From contig NC_082695.1 in assembly GCF_949987515.2 (NCBI RefSeq), positions 85,583,604 to 85,647,603 on the forward strand: 64,000 bases of DNA, read 5' to 3'. Below are positions 33,831 to 45,663 of this stretch, one piece after another (the first letter of the stretch is position 1; every line of letters begins with the position of its first letter). The position numbers and the translations under genes were made by a program. This stretch comes from Delphinus delphis. Lineage: Eukaryota > Chordata > Mammalia > Artiodactyla > Delphinidae. A model generated the notes under the pieces. That model was not told the DNA's origin, did not search any database, and worked only from the letters and a program-made list of their open reading frames with translations.

Positions 33831-35639
33831 GCTATGCGCCTCCAGCAGACGGCACGAGGTCCTATCCTGCTGTCAACACTCCCTCCTTCTGTTGTGCTCA
33901 GTTAATACTCACCCCAAGGTGCCGATTAAAGACACGGAGAGCAGGATGGTGACCCTCGTATCCGGCCACACGGCACCTCCCGGGCAGGCCTTGCCTTCCC
34001 ATGAACTTTGGAAGTCGTCCTCGTTATGGATGAAGTTGTGAGGTGTCCCCGAAAGCCGATGGTTGATCCTCAGGACGTTAATGCCTGGAGGGTGGGGAGG
34101 GAGGGGTGCCGGGAGGGTCCCGAGTGCGGGCAGCCAGGGCATGGGAACGTGGTCACGGGGTCAGAGGGACCCAGGCTCCCTTGGTTGTGGCAGTGGGGAC
34201 TTGACGTGCCAGGGCGCGTCCTGCAGCCGACCCAGGGCTGTCCACACCGTGGAAGGTGCTCACTGCTGTCTGTAGGACCCGGGCGCAGACATCCCTTGGG
34301 TCAGTGAGACAAAAGGGACCCTGCACCCTGGGGCTGGAGGTGAGCTTTGTGCTGCCTGCCCGGCTCCGGGCTCTGTGTCCTTTCTGTGCCGAGTCTGCAC
34401 CAGGTGTAGACACGACGTTCTCTCGTCCCTGCACCCGGTACTTGAGACTGTGGGCGTTGGTTCAGAATTTTGGCCTTACTTCCCTTTTCTCCCTGATATC
34501 TGGTAGTTCTCTGTGAAGTCAGAACATCTGAAGAAGTGAATTCTAACTGTTTGGCTTCATCCAGGCCTAAACTTCAGATGCTGCCGTAAGCCGGAGGCTG
34601 CCCTTGGTACAGCTGGGCCACACCCTTGGCCGCCCCGTCGATTGTCAGAGAACCCTTTGGGAGCAGACTTGGATGGCCTGGTCTTTGGGGGGCTGTGGGG
34701 ACCAGCTCGCGGTGATGATTCACATTTACTTCTTGCCTTGGTCTGTTTGCTTTGATCCCAGCCCACAGGAAACTCCTGCTTGGGATACCAGAGTCCTGTG
34801 GTTTCCCAGGGCAATCTTAACACGTCTGATGGATGAGTGAGTGAGTGAATGAATGAGAGGTCCGGTAGCAGTTCCTTATGATCCATCCCCGTCCAGTCCT
34901 GAAACACGCCCCATCCCCTTCCAGGCACCAGAATCCCATTCTCAGGAAAACCACACGTGGCTGCAGAGGGTCTGGAATCACTGCTCGGTCCTTCAGTCGC
35001 GCCCTGCGCTTCTCGAGCACGTCGACCATCTTGGAGGTGGTGGGTTATGCCGTGTGACACTTATTGTGCGAAGTCTCATGTTCTGCTATATTGCATCATT
35101 TTATATGCTTATGTGGCTTCAGATTATAGGGCACAATCAATGAAACGAAACGCAAGTAGTGAACTAAAGTAGATAACACTTCCTTTTAGATTGGATGTGC
35201 ATCATTAATTCCTTTCTTTTTTTTCTCTTGCTTTTAAAATCGGCCCATATGAATTTACTGCCCGTGAAATCGAAGGACTGAAGCCCCGGCCAGTGCCATT
35301 CATGTAAGTGTGACGACGGCCCTCTGGAAGCATCCCTACCTGCTGGCCTGGCCTGGATCTGCCACCGCCCCCTGCAGCCCTGGGTTTGAGGCGCTCTCGA
35401 CACGGCCTGGTGGCTCTGCCGGACTATGAAAGTTCTGTGATGACGATGGTGTCAACAGGGATCAGAGTGAGAGAACCAAGCTCATTTTCCCTTTTGACCC
35501 AAGCAGGACGCATTCCCAGATTTTCAGATATGAGGCGCTCACGTGCTAATGAGCGCTGTGTCTTGCCCTCAGCATCAGTTATGGAAGCCGCCAGTTCAAA
35601 CTGAGCATCCAGAAACTTGGCAATAAAAGCCAGAGGATA
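33831..35639. other. unique sequence, GC-rich then mixed
   Basis: No gene. 34060-34400 is GC-rich with CpG. A GAGT/GAAT short repeat is at 34833-34858. Frames on both strands overlap and carry no domain. Confidence 0.4.
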
Positions 35640-35860
35640 TCCAAACAGATTTCAGATTAATCGGCTTATGCATCCAATTTGCTGGCCGTAATAGACTTTA
35701 TGTTTACAGCTAATAATGCTGGAATAAATATTGATTAGATACAGTTCAGCATATAACAAAGGCATGACTCCCACCCTGAAGATGGAAGGGTTTCCGACTG
35801 GCCATCTCATTAATTCTGGAACATTAGAAGGCCACTGTGTGCCTATGACTTCACCAACCA
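35640..35860. other. AT-rich repeat-free block, candidate conserved noncoding element
   Basis: Dense TAAT/ATTA cores (GATTAATCGG, GCTAATAATG, TTGATTAGAT) and a TTATGCATCCAATTTGC segment in otherwise unique DNA. This is the kind of text often found in developmental enhancers, but conservation is untested. Confidence 0.35.
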
Positions 35861-37584
35861 CTGGTGTTCTTGGGACGCAGGAAAAATCTCTTGTCCTTCG
35901 GAGACCGGATTTGCTCACACAGCTGAAAGCTTTCTGCCTCTGGTGTCGGTCTCTCCACTGGACTGGTTTCTGGTTTCACGGGTGTCTTCGTTGCCGGATC
36001 CTATGGCGGTCCTTCTACACATACCCACCTCACAGGCATCCATGGCCCTGCGGAAAGTCCTAGAGTCTCATTGCCCTCTGGGCTCTGTCTGCAGAGCTGT
36101 GCACTTGGCTCTGAACCTACTGGCCTCCCATTTCGACTTTGGTGGCGAGCCTGCCCCATCCTCCTGCGGCTGCAGCCCCCTTCCCCGCTCTGCTCTGCGC
36201 ATGCTCACGTCACAGGGCTCCCCGGGAGGCCCTCCCCGTCATGGCCCTGGGGCCCCCGCAGCACAGCCCAAAGTGGCAGCACGCCCTCTCTGTGAGCGGT
36301 GCCGACCTCTTGTTGTGGCCGCAGTGCCTCCAGAGGGGCTTTGAGTTTTGGGGGCCCCGCTGGGAGGAGCCATGGATTTTGTTCCTGCCCTTCCAATGTC
36401 TGGAAGATCCTTTGAGCAGAGAGTTCCATTGATAAAGCCCCAGGAAACAACCCCTGATTTTAAAATATCTGTGCTTCACTTGCAGAAGTCCCGCTACCGT
36501 TGGAACCTCAACCAGGAGAGGATCTGCCCGAGCTTTTGGGAATCCGTGATTTCTTTCTTCCCTCTCTTTCCCGACACACACACGTCGGGAGCTCGGGAGG
36601 AACTTACTGAGGAGGTCTGACTTTGAAATGGGCCACGGCTCCCACGGTGCTGGTCCAGCTCTGGCAGAGCTCTGGAGACGCAGGGTTGCCTCAGAACCCT
36701 GCACCCTCCGAACTCCCAGCCACCCTGCATCCTGCATCCCGGGAGGGCGAGGGCGAGAAAGACACACTACCCAAGGGGAGTGAGGGGGAAGCAGGCTGTA
36801 ACGCCGGGTTTCTGAAGGGATGCTCCGTGGGACTGATCGGTGGGGAGGAGACTATGCAAACTGCAGCAGAAATGGAATTAGGCCAAGTGTGTAAGGAGAG
36901 TGCTTACGGCGAGTGCACCGAGCCCGTGGGCTTTCCACTCACTCTGTTGCACAGACAAGGAGGAAACCCAGCCCAGGGCTAGTGGTGGGTGGGTGGCGGG
37001 GGGGACGTTTCCCAGGCTCCCGTCCTTACCTGGCGTTGGTGGCCCCTGCAGCAGGTGTGGGAGGCTGTGCATTCGCCTTTCTCCGGAATCCAGTCTGTCC
37101 ACCACCTTCCACCTGCAGCCACGCTTGTCCTTCAGAGACTGAGGCTCTGAATGTCCTCTAAACTCACTCTCAGCAGCAGCAGTTAAACGTGGTGGGTATT
37201 CTCAAGACTCTCTTTGCGAACATTTTTATACCTTTCCAGCAGGGAATCCTTGCTTTTAAGATAAGGATGGGCAGAGCTGTTAAATACACCCGACTCAGAG
37301 CCATGGATCGGAAGACCCTGTCTGGCTCTGCCGGCAGTGACATGCTCTCCTGAGGCTGGAGCCCATATCCTCCCTGGCCGGCTCGGCTCCAGGACACTCC
37401 TTGGCCTCAGGGTCAGGAGGTTTGGCCCTGGGCTCCTTTGGGAACTGAGATTAGGCCCCCCTCCCCGCATCCAGGTGTCCTCCTGGCCCCTGTCTTGCTG
37501 GCGGGCCCGGGCTGGGGTTCCCCTCTGCTCCCAGCACCGCCCCCATCCAATCAGTTCTGAGAAACGCCCCCTGGGGTGGAGGTT
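35861..37584. other. GC-rich unique sequence
   Basis: Repeat-poor and GC-rich, with long overlapping frames on both strands (up to 185 codons) that have no recognisable domain. A G-run cluster at 36987-37004 could form a quadruplex. Confidence 0.4.
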
Positions 37585-37760
37585 ACTAGCTCTGGTCTGA
37601 GATCCAGACAGGCCCGGGTTTGAGTCTTCGGCAAGCAGCTTCCGATCTCCCAGCCGCTGTCCACGTCTCTTTCACAAGTGTAATGACCATCACAGTGGCG
37701 AAGGCCGCTTGGAAGATGGTTGCGAGGGCGTTGAAAGAACTTTGCCCACATCTGCCCTGT
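37585..37760 (+). repeat. probable MIR SINE
   Basis: 'CTCTGGTCTGAGATCCAGAC' followed by 'AGGCCCGGGTTTGAGTCTTC' fits the MIR head, and 'GTGTAATGACCATCACAGTG' fits the core-to-tail region. Diverged. Confidence 0.55.
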
Positions 37761-40705
37761 GGGAAGCTGAGTCGGGTTCTCCTAGTTCCTGCCGTTATTT
37801 CTGCTGCTGTCCGGCCCGCTTGAATCCCAGACTCTGCCTCCCGTGCGTGGGACCCCCTGCCAGGTCCGCCCAGGCTGCAGGCTGCTCTGCTACTTGGACG
37901 TGGGCCCCTGGCCGGCTCCGATCTGACCGCAGCTGCGTCTTCTTCACCCGCCCCAGGTGGTGGTGCGTTTAAGACCCCCTCTCGGCGGGCAGAATGGACG
38001 CGTGGCCTCCCCGCAGCCAGGGCGCCCGGGAAGCTGCTGCAGACCCCTGGGGGAGGCTCAGTTCTGGGCCAGCCCCGCCCCAGCATCCTCTTATCTGTGC
38101 CGCGCTCAGCTGGATTCCAGGATACGGCGAAACTAACACTATCAGCAAAGTCAGATTGACTCACAAGGGGCCTTTGCCTCCCCTAGGCTGCATCTCTTTT
38201 CTGAAGGGTGCGTGAACCAGGGAGGGTTTCACAGCACTGGCTTTTCTACTCCCGTTAACTGTAGGGTCCTGGAAGCGCACAGGGTTGTCGTTTTCACTGG
38301 GGTTGTTAAGGGACCTGAGTATTTTCCCTGGCTTTCCTGGGCATCCCTTTGACCACTCCCAGCCCATGGAGAAGGAACTGCAGCCCTGGGTGCTCCAGCT
38401 GGAGGGCGGTGGGCCGTGGGCTTGCAGAGAGGGACTGCTGCGGGGCAGTGGGTGTGGGGAGGAGGGAGCAGCCCCGCGCAGCCGGTGGCTGCTGGAATCG
38501 CGTGTTCTCTCTGTGGTCCGCATCCGTCTGGAGAGAGCTGGGCTGCGTGCTCCTGACTTGTGTACACCTGTCGGGGAGGGCGTCTCAGCCGTGCATTCAG
38601 CCGTTTGCCGTCTGGGACTCTACTCGTTATTCCATAAAAGCCATTGTCAGTCAACAGCCATCAATCACACGGGATTCCCGAGCACCACGGATCTGTCAAG
38701 AAATCAAAAGACTGTACGCGCTGTTGTGATTACCCATTCATGAGCCATTTTGACTGGAAACTTCGAAGACCTGCCCTCTTGCTACAAACGGGGAAAAGTT
38801 AAAGTCAATCATTGGAACAGTTTATCGGCGAGGTCTGGTTCACCCTCTGAGGAGACCACCGCTCGGGCTGCCACTGCCTGGTCTCTGGCGTCAGAAAACA
38901 TCTCTTTGGCTTTTACAAAGCCAGACACATGGCTCTGCTTGGATTGGATGTGGAAGATGGATGGCGGCCCTCGAGCGCCCAGAAGACGACAACCGGACTG
39001 CGGTTCAGGCCATCCCTGTTCTCCTGCCACCAGGGAAGAAAGGAGGGGGAGAGGGAGGGGTGCTGGGATTATTCCCGTTCCTCTAGGGGAAGAACCCCCA
39101 AGTCCAGATCCACGTTTCCACGGTCGATGCCTCCCACGCCTTGGAACTGCCTTGAACGTGAGGGCGCGGTGGAGCACGGTCCTCAGCGGGCGCCGCCCCA
39201 CCCGCGAGAAAGAGAGCATCCTTGCTCCATCCGACGCCCTGCTTGTCTCACGGGCTCTGCCATCTTTGGACTGGGGCTGATAAATGAATGTTTGCCTTTC
39301 TGATCATCACCTTGTGGGTCATTCTTACCTGTCTTTGCAACAAGCAGGCTCACAGAAATTCTGAAAGACACACAAAAAGCCACTTCGGCCAATAATCCTG
39401 AACTGCCCCCGTGGAGCCCCTCTGCGTCCAGGTTGACAAATGTTAGAGGGTTAAAGGACCTGGCTGGAACCGCCGGACGACCCGCTGCAGTTGGAGGGCG
39501 TGTGGGTGAGGCAGCCAGGTGCACAGCAAAAGCGATGAGATGTCAAAACCCCGCGAACGTGACCATTTCTCAACGGCCTGCCGTATTGGCAACTTGTCCA
39601 GTTGACCTCGGCCTTGAATGTCTCCTTGCAGAGGCAAGCCAGGTAGAGAGAGAGAACAATTAAATAAATGCAAAGCCGTCCAGCTGGCAGCCAACGAATG
39701 GGGACAACTTTCAAAGCAGCCACGAGGAAACAAGAGGGTTAGAAAAAAAATATTGTCAGATAAAATGAGCTGAGAAACAGTGAATGATTCTGACCACAGG
39801 AGATAATCAGGAGCTTTCTCTGGGAGGCCCCTGGGTGGGCCACTGGCTTCTAATAACCCCCAATGGATGTAAGAGTCCCGACGTGACCGGGAGAAGCCTT
39901 GCTCCCCTGCGCAGCTGTATTTTATCAATGTTTTGCCCTTAATGACTACACGGATATTGATGATAATGAAGCGTGCTGCAAACAGGTGCACTGCATTCTG
40001 TCTCTGCTGCCCCCGGACAGCTGCTGCTGTTACCTGATGCCTCAAGCAGGGTGTCAGGTGGAGGTGTGAGTCCTTCCCCGGGGGGGGGACGGCCGCACCC
40101 TCCCCGCCCCTCCCCTCCCTCCCAGCCTACTCCTGGTCCCTGGTCCCCGTGGACCTGCCCTGATTATTGCAGCCGACTTCAGCTGAGCGTGGTGCACACC
40201 TACGGCTCTGGAATGGCCACGTGCCAACCAAGGGCTCCAGCCCGTGAGCAGCGATGAATCTCAGAGCGAGAGGCCACCAAGGGCATGCTGACAACTCCAT
40301 GCCCTTGATAGCATCTTGACCTACCTGAGATGCTGCTGCTGGCTGCCAGCTCCAGAATCCCATCCCTAGACACGGTGTGTAGTTTAAATTGGGAAAAACA
40401 ATGCCTAAAAAGCCGGCGAAGGGAGACAGCTTCTGGAAGCCGAGTCTTACACAGCGAGTGCAGCAGTGCTGCGGGGAGGGAGAGACTGTGATGGTGGATC
40501 TCATCTGCGGCCTGCCTCTCTGTATTTGTACCCAGACTGTGGCCGATGCTTCAAACAAAGGGCCAGAAGTAGGAACGCAAGGCAGGGCCTTTGGGCGTGC
40601 TCTCTGCCCTGGTGTTCAAAATCTTCACCCATCAACAGAGGCTTTGAAGAAGCAACTGCGTCCCAAATGCAAATCAGAAGGGAGGCAATTTAAAAAAATG
40701 AAATA
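37761..40705. other. unique sequence, about 2.9 kb, repeat-poor
   Basis: No gene called. Frames of 120-200 codons overlap on opposite strands, as expected in GC-rich DNA. 39660-39990 is AT-rich and complex, including a segment with TTAATGACTACACGGATATTG, and could be conserved noncoding DNA. Confidence 0.4.
38442..38466 (+). other. potential G-quadruplex motif
   Basis: G-runs of 4, 3, 4 and 3 are separated by loops of 4, 3 and 4 nt. Confidence 0.6.
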
Positions 40706-41302
40706 AATTCAAAAGGCGCTAAGTGTCCACCGACAGATGAGTGGATAAAGAAGATGTGGCACATATATACGGTGGAACATTCCTCAGCCATATGAAGAAA
40801 CGAAAATGAGTTATTTGTAGTGAGGTGGATGGACCTAGCGTCTGTCAGACAGAGTGAAGTAAGTCAGAAAGGGAAAAACAAATACCGTATGCTAACACAT
40901 ATATATGGAATCTAAAAAAAAAAAAAAATGGTTCTCACGAACCTAGGGGCAGCACAGGAATAAAGATGCAGACGTAGGGAATGGACTTGAGGACACAGGG
41001 AGGGGGAAGGGTAAGCTGGGACGAAGTGAGAGAGTAGCATGGACTTATATATACTACTAAACGTAAAATAGAGAGCTAGTGGGAAGCAGCCGCATAGCAC
41101 AGGGAGATCAGCTCGGTGCTTTGTGACCACCTAGCAGGGTGGGATAGGGAGGGTGGGAGGGAGACGCAAGAGGGAGGGGATATGGGGATATATGTATATG
41201 TATAACTGATTCACTTTGTTATTCAGCAGAAACTAACACACCATTCATTGTAAAGCGATCATACTCCAATAAAGATGGTAAAAAAAAAAATTCCAAGGGC
41301 GC
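40706..41302 (+). mobile_element. 5'-truncated L1 (ORF2 end plus 3' UTR) with target duplication
   Basis: The body 40720-41280 starts in the last part of ORF2 ('CACCGACAGATGAGTGGATA', 'GTGAGGTGGATGGACCTAGC'). It passes the ORF2 end at about 40913 ('ATATATGGAATCTAAAAAA'), continues through a purine-rich 3' UTR and ends with 'CATACTCCAATAAAGATGGT' plus a poly-A tail (41281-41290). A 14-bp target duplication with two mismatches flanks it (40706-40719 and 41289-41302). ORF2 normally supplies reverse transcriptase and endonuclease; only its C-terminal tail remains, so the copy is inert. Confidence 0.95.
40998..41161 (+). other. two G-quadruplex motifs in the L1 3' UTR
   Basis: First motif 40998-41020: runs GGG, GGGGG, GGG, GGG with loops 1, 2 and 6. 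Second motif 41137-41161: six GGG runs with loops of 1, 3, 1, 1 and 1. Purine-rich quadruplex tracts in the 3' UTR are a known feature of mammalian L1 elements. Confidence 0.75.
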
Positions 41303-41980
41303 AGCAGCTAATATGAGGAAAATCCAACGCTGGCTAGATTTGGGGATTTATGATCATGAGATGCAGTTGGAGTCTTCTCCAGGGTTATAAATATAGACCT
41401 GATGAAAAACAGAAAGTCCTTCCCTATGTGCACGATGTTCCTAAACTCTTATCTCTGGAATCTGCAGGAATGTCCAAAGCTGCGAGCTATGTGGATGAGC
41501 CAGGGCTCAGCTGATGCCGCAGAGCCACGTTGCTTACTCAGATGACACGGGGTTTTCTCTCTACTGTGGGAACATCGGGCTGGACGCGATTCAGGTGCCG
41601 AGGCTCCCAAGCCCAGAGCCAGAACTGCAACGTCACGTGGGGTCTGATCTTCCGCTTAGGTCCAGCTGCAGAAATGTTGTGTTTACCCACGATAGAGAGA
41701 CAGAGATGTCATTAGTGGTTTTCGAAACAATTTGTCCCTGTGATTTTCCGCAAAGGATGAGACAGACCTCTCTGAGCCTCCAAGATTTGTGTCCTGCTTG
41801 CTCTCATGTCTCTTTTGTCTTTTTATGAGGATTCTCCTCCAGTGAATTCATTCATCAGCCACCATTTTGGGGCTCTTTGTATGGAAAAGCTCATTCTTTC
41901 AGAGGAAGTACCCTGTGAATAAAAAAAAAAACAAACCCAAAAGTTATAATTAGATAGCTGGGATGAGGAGAGGTCTTGCA

Positions 41981-42018
<38 letters not shown>

Positions 42019-43343
42019 AAGCTCTCCGTCCCTGCATGAAACTCCGGACAGGCTACTCGAAGAATCATGCTAGAGATGAATTTTCAGAATGAATTGTGAG
42101 TAAAGCTGGTAGCGTATCAAGTATAAAGATTGAACTTTAGGGTAAAGGTTGTGATGGGATTATTCATTAGTGGTCCCATACCGAAATTCCTCAAGGATGT
42201 CAACTGCTGGAGGAAAGTGAATTAGGCTGTGAAGGTGAATCCCGTCCACCGGTACCTGGGGGCAGTTTGGCTGACCTGAGCGGGAGGTTTCCCTCCCCCA
42301 CTTTTCTGCTTTATGACCACCAAGAGGGGAGCAGAGGTGTGCCAGGAGCTGGACCGCTTTCCAATAACTATTTGTGGAAGCAGTTTGAACAGTCAGTGTA
42401 ATGAACCTCTCATCGGTCCAAGAGTATTTGTGATGGGCAGGATGGATTTCCTGGTCTTCTTCACCGTGTTCAGTGATGCTGGGAAGAAGACTCTAACTCG
42501 TGTGTTACTCTTTACAAATGAGTCGAGCCAAACTCACTCACTCAGGATGGAGCAGTGCTTCTTCTCCAACCGTCACCTGCTCAGCCACCCACCCAGCTGC
42601 TCACCAGTTCCATAATGGGTGGGTCAGGAGTGGGTTCTGGGGCTCCCTGGCGATGCTGATGCTGCCTATCTGTGGACCCCTGGTGAGCAGCAAGGTCTTA
42701 GAGGAAATGCAGGTTTATTACTCCCAAATGCACACCTTGAAGCACAATCTAGTGAGGCCCACCCTTGCATAGCTGTGACTCTTTGCAAATTTCGGAAGGC
42801 TTGAAAAAATATATATTTTTAATCTTAGGAACATGAGTACTATTTATGCTACTCATTTTCATAGGAAACCCGTTTTGCATAGATCATGTTGATGTAAATT
42901 CTATCTTAACCACAAATTCTTCAAAAATTCCATTTTTAAAGAAATACTATTTTCTGTAGGGTGAGGTTTAATACCACACATACGTTCTTGTGTCCCAACC
43001 ACAATGTTTAGTTCCTGAAGGGCCAAACCCTGCTAGTCCCCGAGTCGAAGCCATTCACAGCTCTTCTCATGCAAGTCGTGAAATGGAGGAGAAAAGGAGT
43101 GTATCCTACTTGTGCAGAAAAAAAGCTTTTTCTCCCTGCATGGGTAGGTTCTGTATTTCCAAGTTTGTTTGAACTGAAATATCTTATGGTACTGTATTGT
43201 TTTCAAATAAAAAAGGGGTAAAAACCCCCAGTACTTTCTTTGGATGGCTTTATCCCTCAGTCAGCTACTGAAATGCTTGTAAAAACACTTCGAGTCTGTT
43301 ACTCTTGAATTATTCTGCCCTCATTGTACTTTAAAAAAAAAAA
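41303..43343. other. unique sequence
   Basis: No gene recognised. A TG microsatellite lies at 41981-42016. 42600-42720 contains 'GGCGATGCTGATGCTGCC', which hints at a MER20-like end but is too short to call. 42800-42960 is AT-rich. Confidence 0.4.
41981..42016. repeat. (TG)n microsatellite
   Basis: About 18 TG units with one TGCG interruption near the start. Confidence 0.95.
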
Positions 43344-43760
43344 CCATTTTATTGAGGTAGAATTGACATATAAAAAGCTGTATGCATTTAGTGTACTAGT
43401 TCGGAGGTAAGTATACACCATGAAACCATCACCACCATCAAGGTCATGAATATGTCCAACACCTTCCCAAATTTTCCCCTGCCCCTATTATTATTATTTT
43501 TATTTTTATGGTAAGAACATTTGACATAAGATCTACCCTCTTAGCAAATTTTAAGCATACAGTACAGTGGTGTTAGCTCTCAGCACTGTGCCGTGCAGCA
43601 GGTCTCCAGAACTTATTTATCTTGTGTAAGAGAAAATTTATACCCTTTATCTACCACCTCCCTGTCGCCCCCTCCCCTCAGCCCCTGGCAAACACAGTTC
43701 TAATCTCTGCTTCTGAGTTCGACTCTTTCAGATTCCCGGTTTAAGTGAGATCATGCGGCC
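43344..43760 (-). mobile_element. old L1M 3'-UTR fragment
   Basis: 'TTTTATTGAGGTAGAATTGA' at the left, 'AGTACAGTGGTGTTAGCTCT' and 'GACTCTTTCAGATTCCCGGT' at the right match the reverse complement of the L1MA/L1MB-type 3' region. It is a fossil without coding sequence. Confidence 0.85.
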
Positions 43761-44039
43761 ATTTAAACACTGACTTATTGAAACCGGCGACGGTGTCTTA
43801 GGGAGGCCAGACGTGAACGCTGGTTCAGGGTGGACAACAGGCCAAGTTCACCTTTCCCGCTGTGGTCTCTCCTTGTTGCTAATAAGAAGTCTGGAGAGTA
43901 CCCAGAAGTAACCACATTAGAGTGTATGGAAATAAGCGATGTCCTTAGTGTTTTGTGCCCCATAAACACTAAAATAAGTGATGAGTGTTATTACTCATTT
44001 GACCGTGATCGGTCTACTCAAGTGAGAAGTTCACCTATG
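43761..44039. other. unique spacer between two L1 fragments
   Basis: Nothing recognised. Confidence 0.4.
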
Positions 44040-44440
44040 GCTACGCACTGTATGATTCCAACTATATGACGTTCTGCAAAAGACAAAGCTACGGAGACAG
44101 CAAAATGATCAGTGGGGTCAGCTGGGAGTGAGGGGTGAGTAGGGGGTGCCCAGAGGCTTTTCAGCGCCGTGAAGCTACCCTGTATGAGACTATATTGGTG
44201 GGTACGCATCGTACATGTGTGCAAACCCATTGAACGTCCAACACCAAGAGTCAGCCGTGAGGCAAACTAGGTGCCCGTGCAGGTCCATCAATGTGAACAA
44301 ATGTGCCAGCTGGGGGAGGTGCTGGTAGTGAGAGAGGCTGTGCGTGTGGGAAGGAAGGAATGTGTGGGAAATCTGTTCCTTCCTCTCAATTTTGCTGTGA
44401 ACCTAAAGCTTCTCTAAAATACAAAATCTTTAACGATAAA
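44040..44440 (+). mobile_element. old L1M 3'-end fragment
   Basis: 'TATGATTCCAACTATATGAC', 'GCAAAAGACAAAGCTACGGA', 'CCATTGAACGTCCAACACCA' and 'TTTGCTGTGAACCTAAAGCT' follow the 3' end of an L1MC/L1ME-type element in sense orientation. Orientation is opposite to the L1 fragment 280 bp upstream. Confidence 0.85.
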
Positions 44441-44480
44441 CTACAATGATGGATTTTGTGTGGCTCTCATCCAACGTGCA

Positions 44481-44483
<3 letters not shown>

Positions 44484-44517
<34 letters not shown>
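44484..44517. repeat. (TG)n microsatellite
   Basis: About 17 uninterrupted TG units. Confidence 0.95.
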
Positions 44518-44519
<2 letters not shown>

Positions 44520-44670
44520 AAATCTCCCTGCTCCAGAGCTCAACAATTCCTTGAGTGTTTGACCAAGATCCTTTTACACGAAAGCTATTAGGTACGGAAA
44601 GACAAACTCAGTAGGAAAGAACTGAGAATCTACTGCATTCTGAAACCGTCCTGAATGTTTCCCGGTGTTT

Positions 44671-44694
44671 AGTAGGAGTCCATAAACTCCTACT
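44671..44694. other. perfect short hairpin
   Basis: Arms AGTAGGAGT and ACTCCTACT (9 bp) flank a 6-nt loop. No T-run follows and there is no sign of an RNA gene. Confidence 0.7.
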
Positions 44695-44779
44695 GAAAGT
44701 GTCTGTCCATATCTAAGAGCATCTATATAGAAGGACCTCGGCTCATGGGATCATTGAATAAATAACACATCTTTCAGGG

Positions 44780-45150
44780 GCCTAGACTGGTGAGTGGAAT
44801 GGACCTGTGAATGGTTTGCCATAGGAGAGCCAAGTCAGTGCTGTAACTGGTGCCAGGTGCGTGATGGGCGTGAAGAGAAAAGATGGATAATGGCCTGGTG
44901 GGGAAGAGGCACAGGGTGGGAGAAAGCTTCAAGGAAAAGACACCAGGGGAGCAGAATTTTATATTAAGATAGTGCACGGCGTGGCGGGAAATGGGTGATG
45001 GGATGGCTTTTGGAGGGAGTTTAACCTGTAATGGAAGGCTGGGGTTCTCGCAGCTGAGGGCCTCAAATGCTGGGTAGACAGTTTGGACTTTATTCTATAG
45101 GCAAATGGGAGCTACCGAGGTTTGTTGAGGGGGAGAGTGCCTTCCTTTGT
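44780..45150 (-). repeat. possible ancient L2-like repeat
   Basis: Purine-rich text with 'GTTTGGACTTTATTCTATAG' and 'GGCAAATGGGAGCTACCGAG' matches a phrase found in old, reverse-oriented L2-like repeats ('ttggattttattct...gcaatggga'). Family uncertain. Confidence 0.4.
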
Positions 45151-45444
45151 GCCGCGTGGGAAGCCATCAGTAAAGTGAAAATCTTATTTTTACTTATCCC
45201 TATTGCTGGGATCAAGCTGCTAGCTCGCTCAGCTCCTTTTCGTTAGTACAAAGGAAGAACTGCTGTCTAGAAGTTAGTCCACCAATCCAGAGTCCCCACC
45301 CCATCACGTTCTATTCTGCAGCAAAATGCTTCCACGGGGTCTCTACGGCAGAACCCTCTTCCTGGGGCTGGGAGCAGATACCGGGACAATTCTTTCTGCA
45401 ATGGTCAGTCTCTTCCTCGACTCACCAGCCTGTGTTGCGAGAAT
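45151..45444. other. unique spacer
   Basis: Nothing recognised. Confidence 0.4.
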
Positions 45445-45455
45445 TGTTTATTCTA

Positions 45456-45663
45456 TTTTTTTTTTTTTTTTGCGGTACGCAGGCCTCTCACTGTTGTGGC
45501 CTCTCGCGTTGCGGAGCACAGGCTCCGGACGCACAGGCTCAGCGGCCATGGCTCACGGGCCCAGCTGCTCCGCAGCATGTGGGATCTTCCCGGACCAGGG
45601 CACAGACCCGTGTACCCTGCATCGGCGGGCGGACTCTCAACCGCTGCGCCACGAGGGAAGCCC
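45456..45663 (-). mobile_element. CHR-type tRNA-derived SINE, short form
   Basis: tRNA-like head at the right edge on the minus strand (GGGCTTCCCTCGTGGCGCAG), short body and A-tail (T-run 45456-45471). The target duplication TGTTTATTCT lies at 45445-45454 and 45664-45673. It landed at the edge of the L1ME-like fossil that follows. Confidence 0.94.

Noticed and set aside
37586..38164. 192-codon minus-strand frame
   Set aside because: It overlaps a probable MIR and GC-rich DNA with equally long opposing frames.
39443..40045. 200-codon minus-strand frame
   Set aside because: No domain, low-complexity stretches, and opposing frames. Probably chance.
42600..42720. MER20-like element
   Set aside because: Only a short stretch (GGCGATGCTGATGCTGCC) matches, with no terminal repeats.
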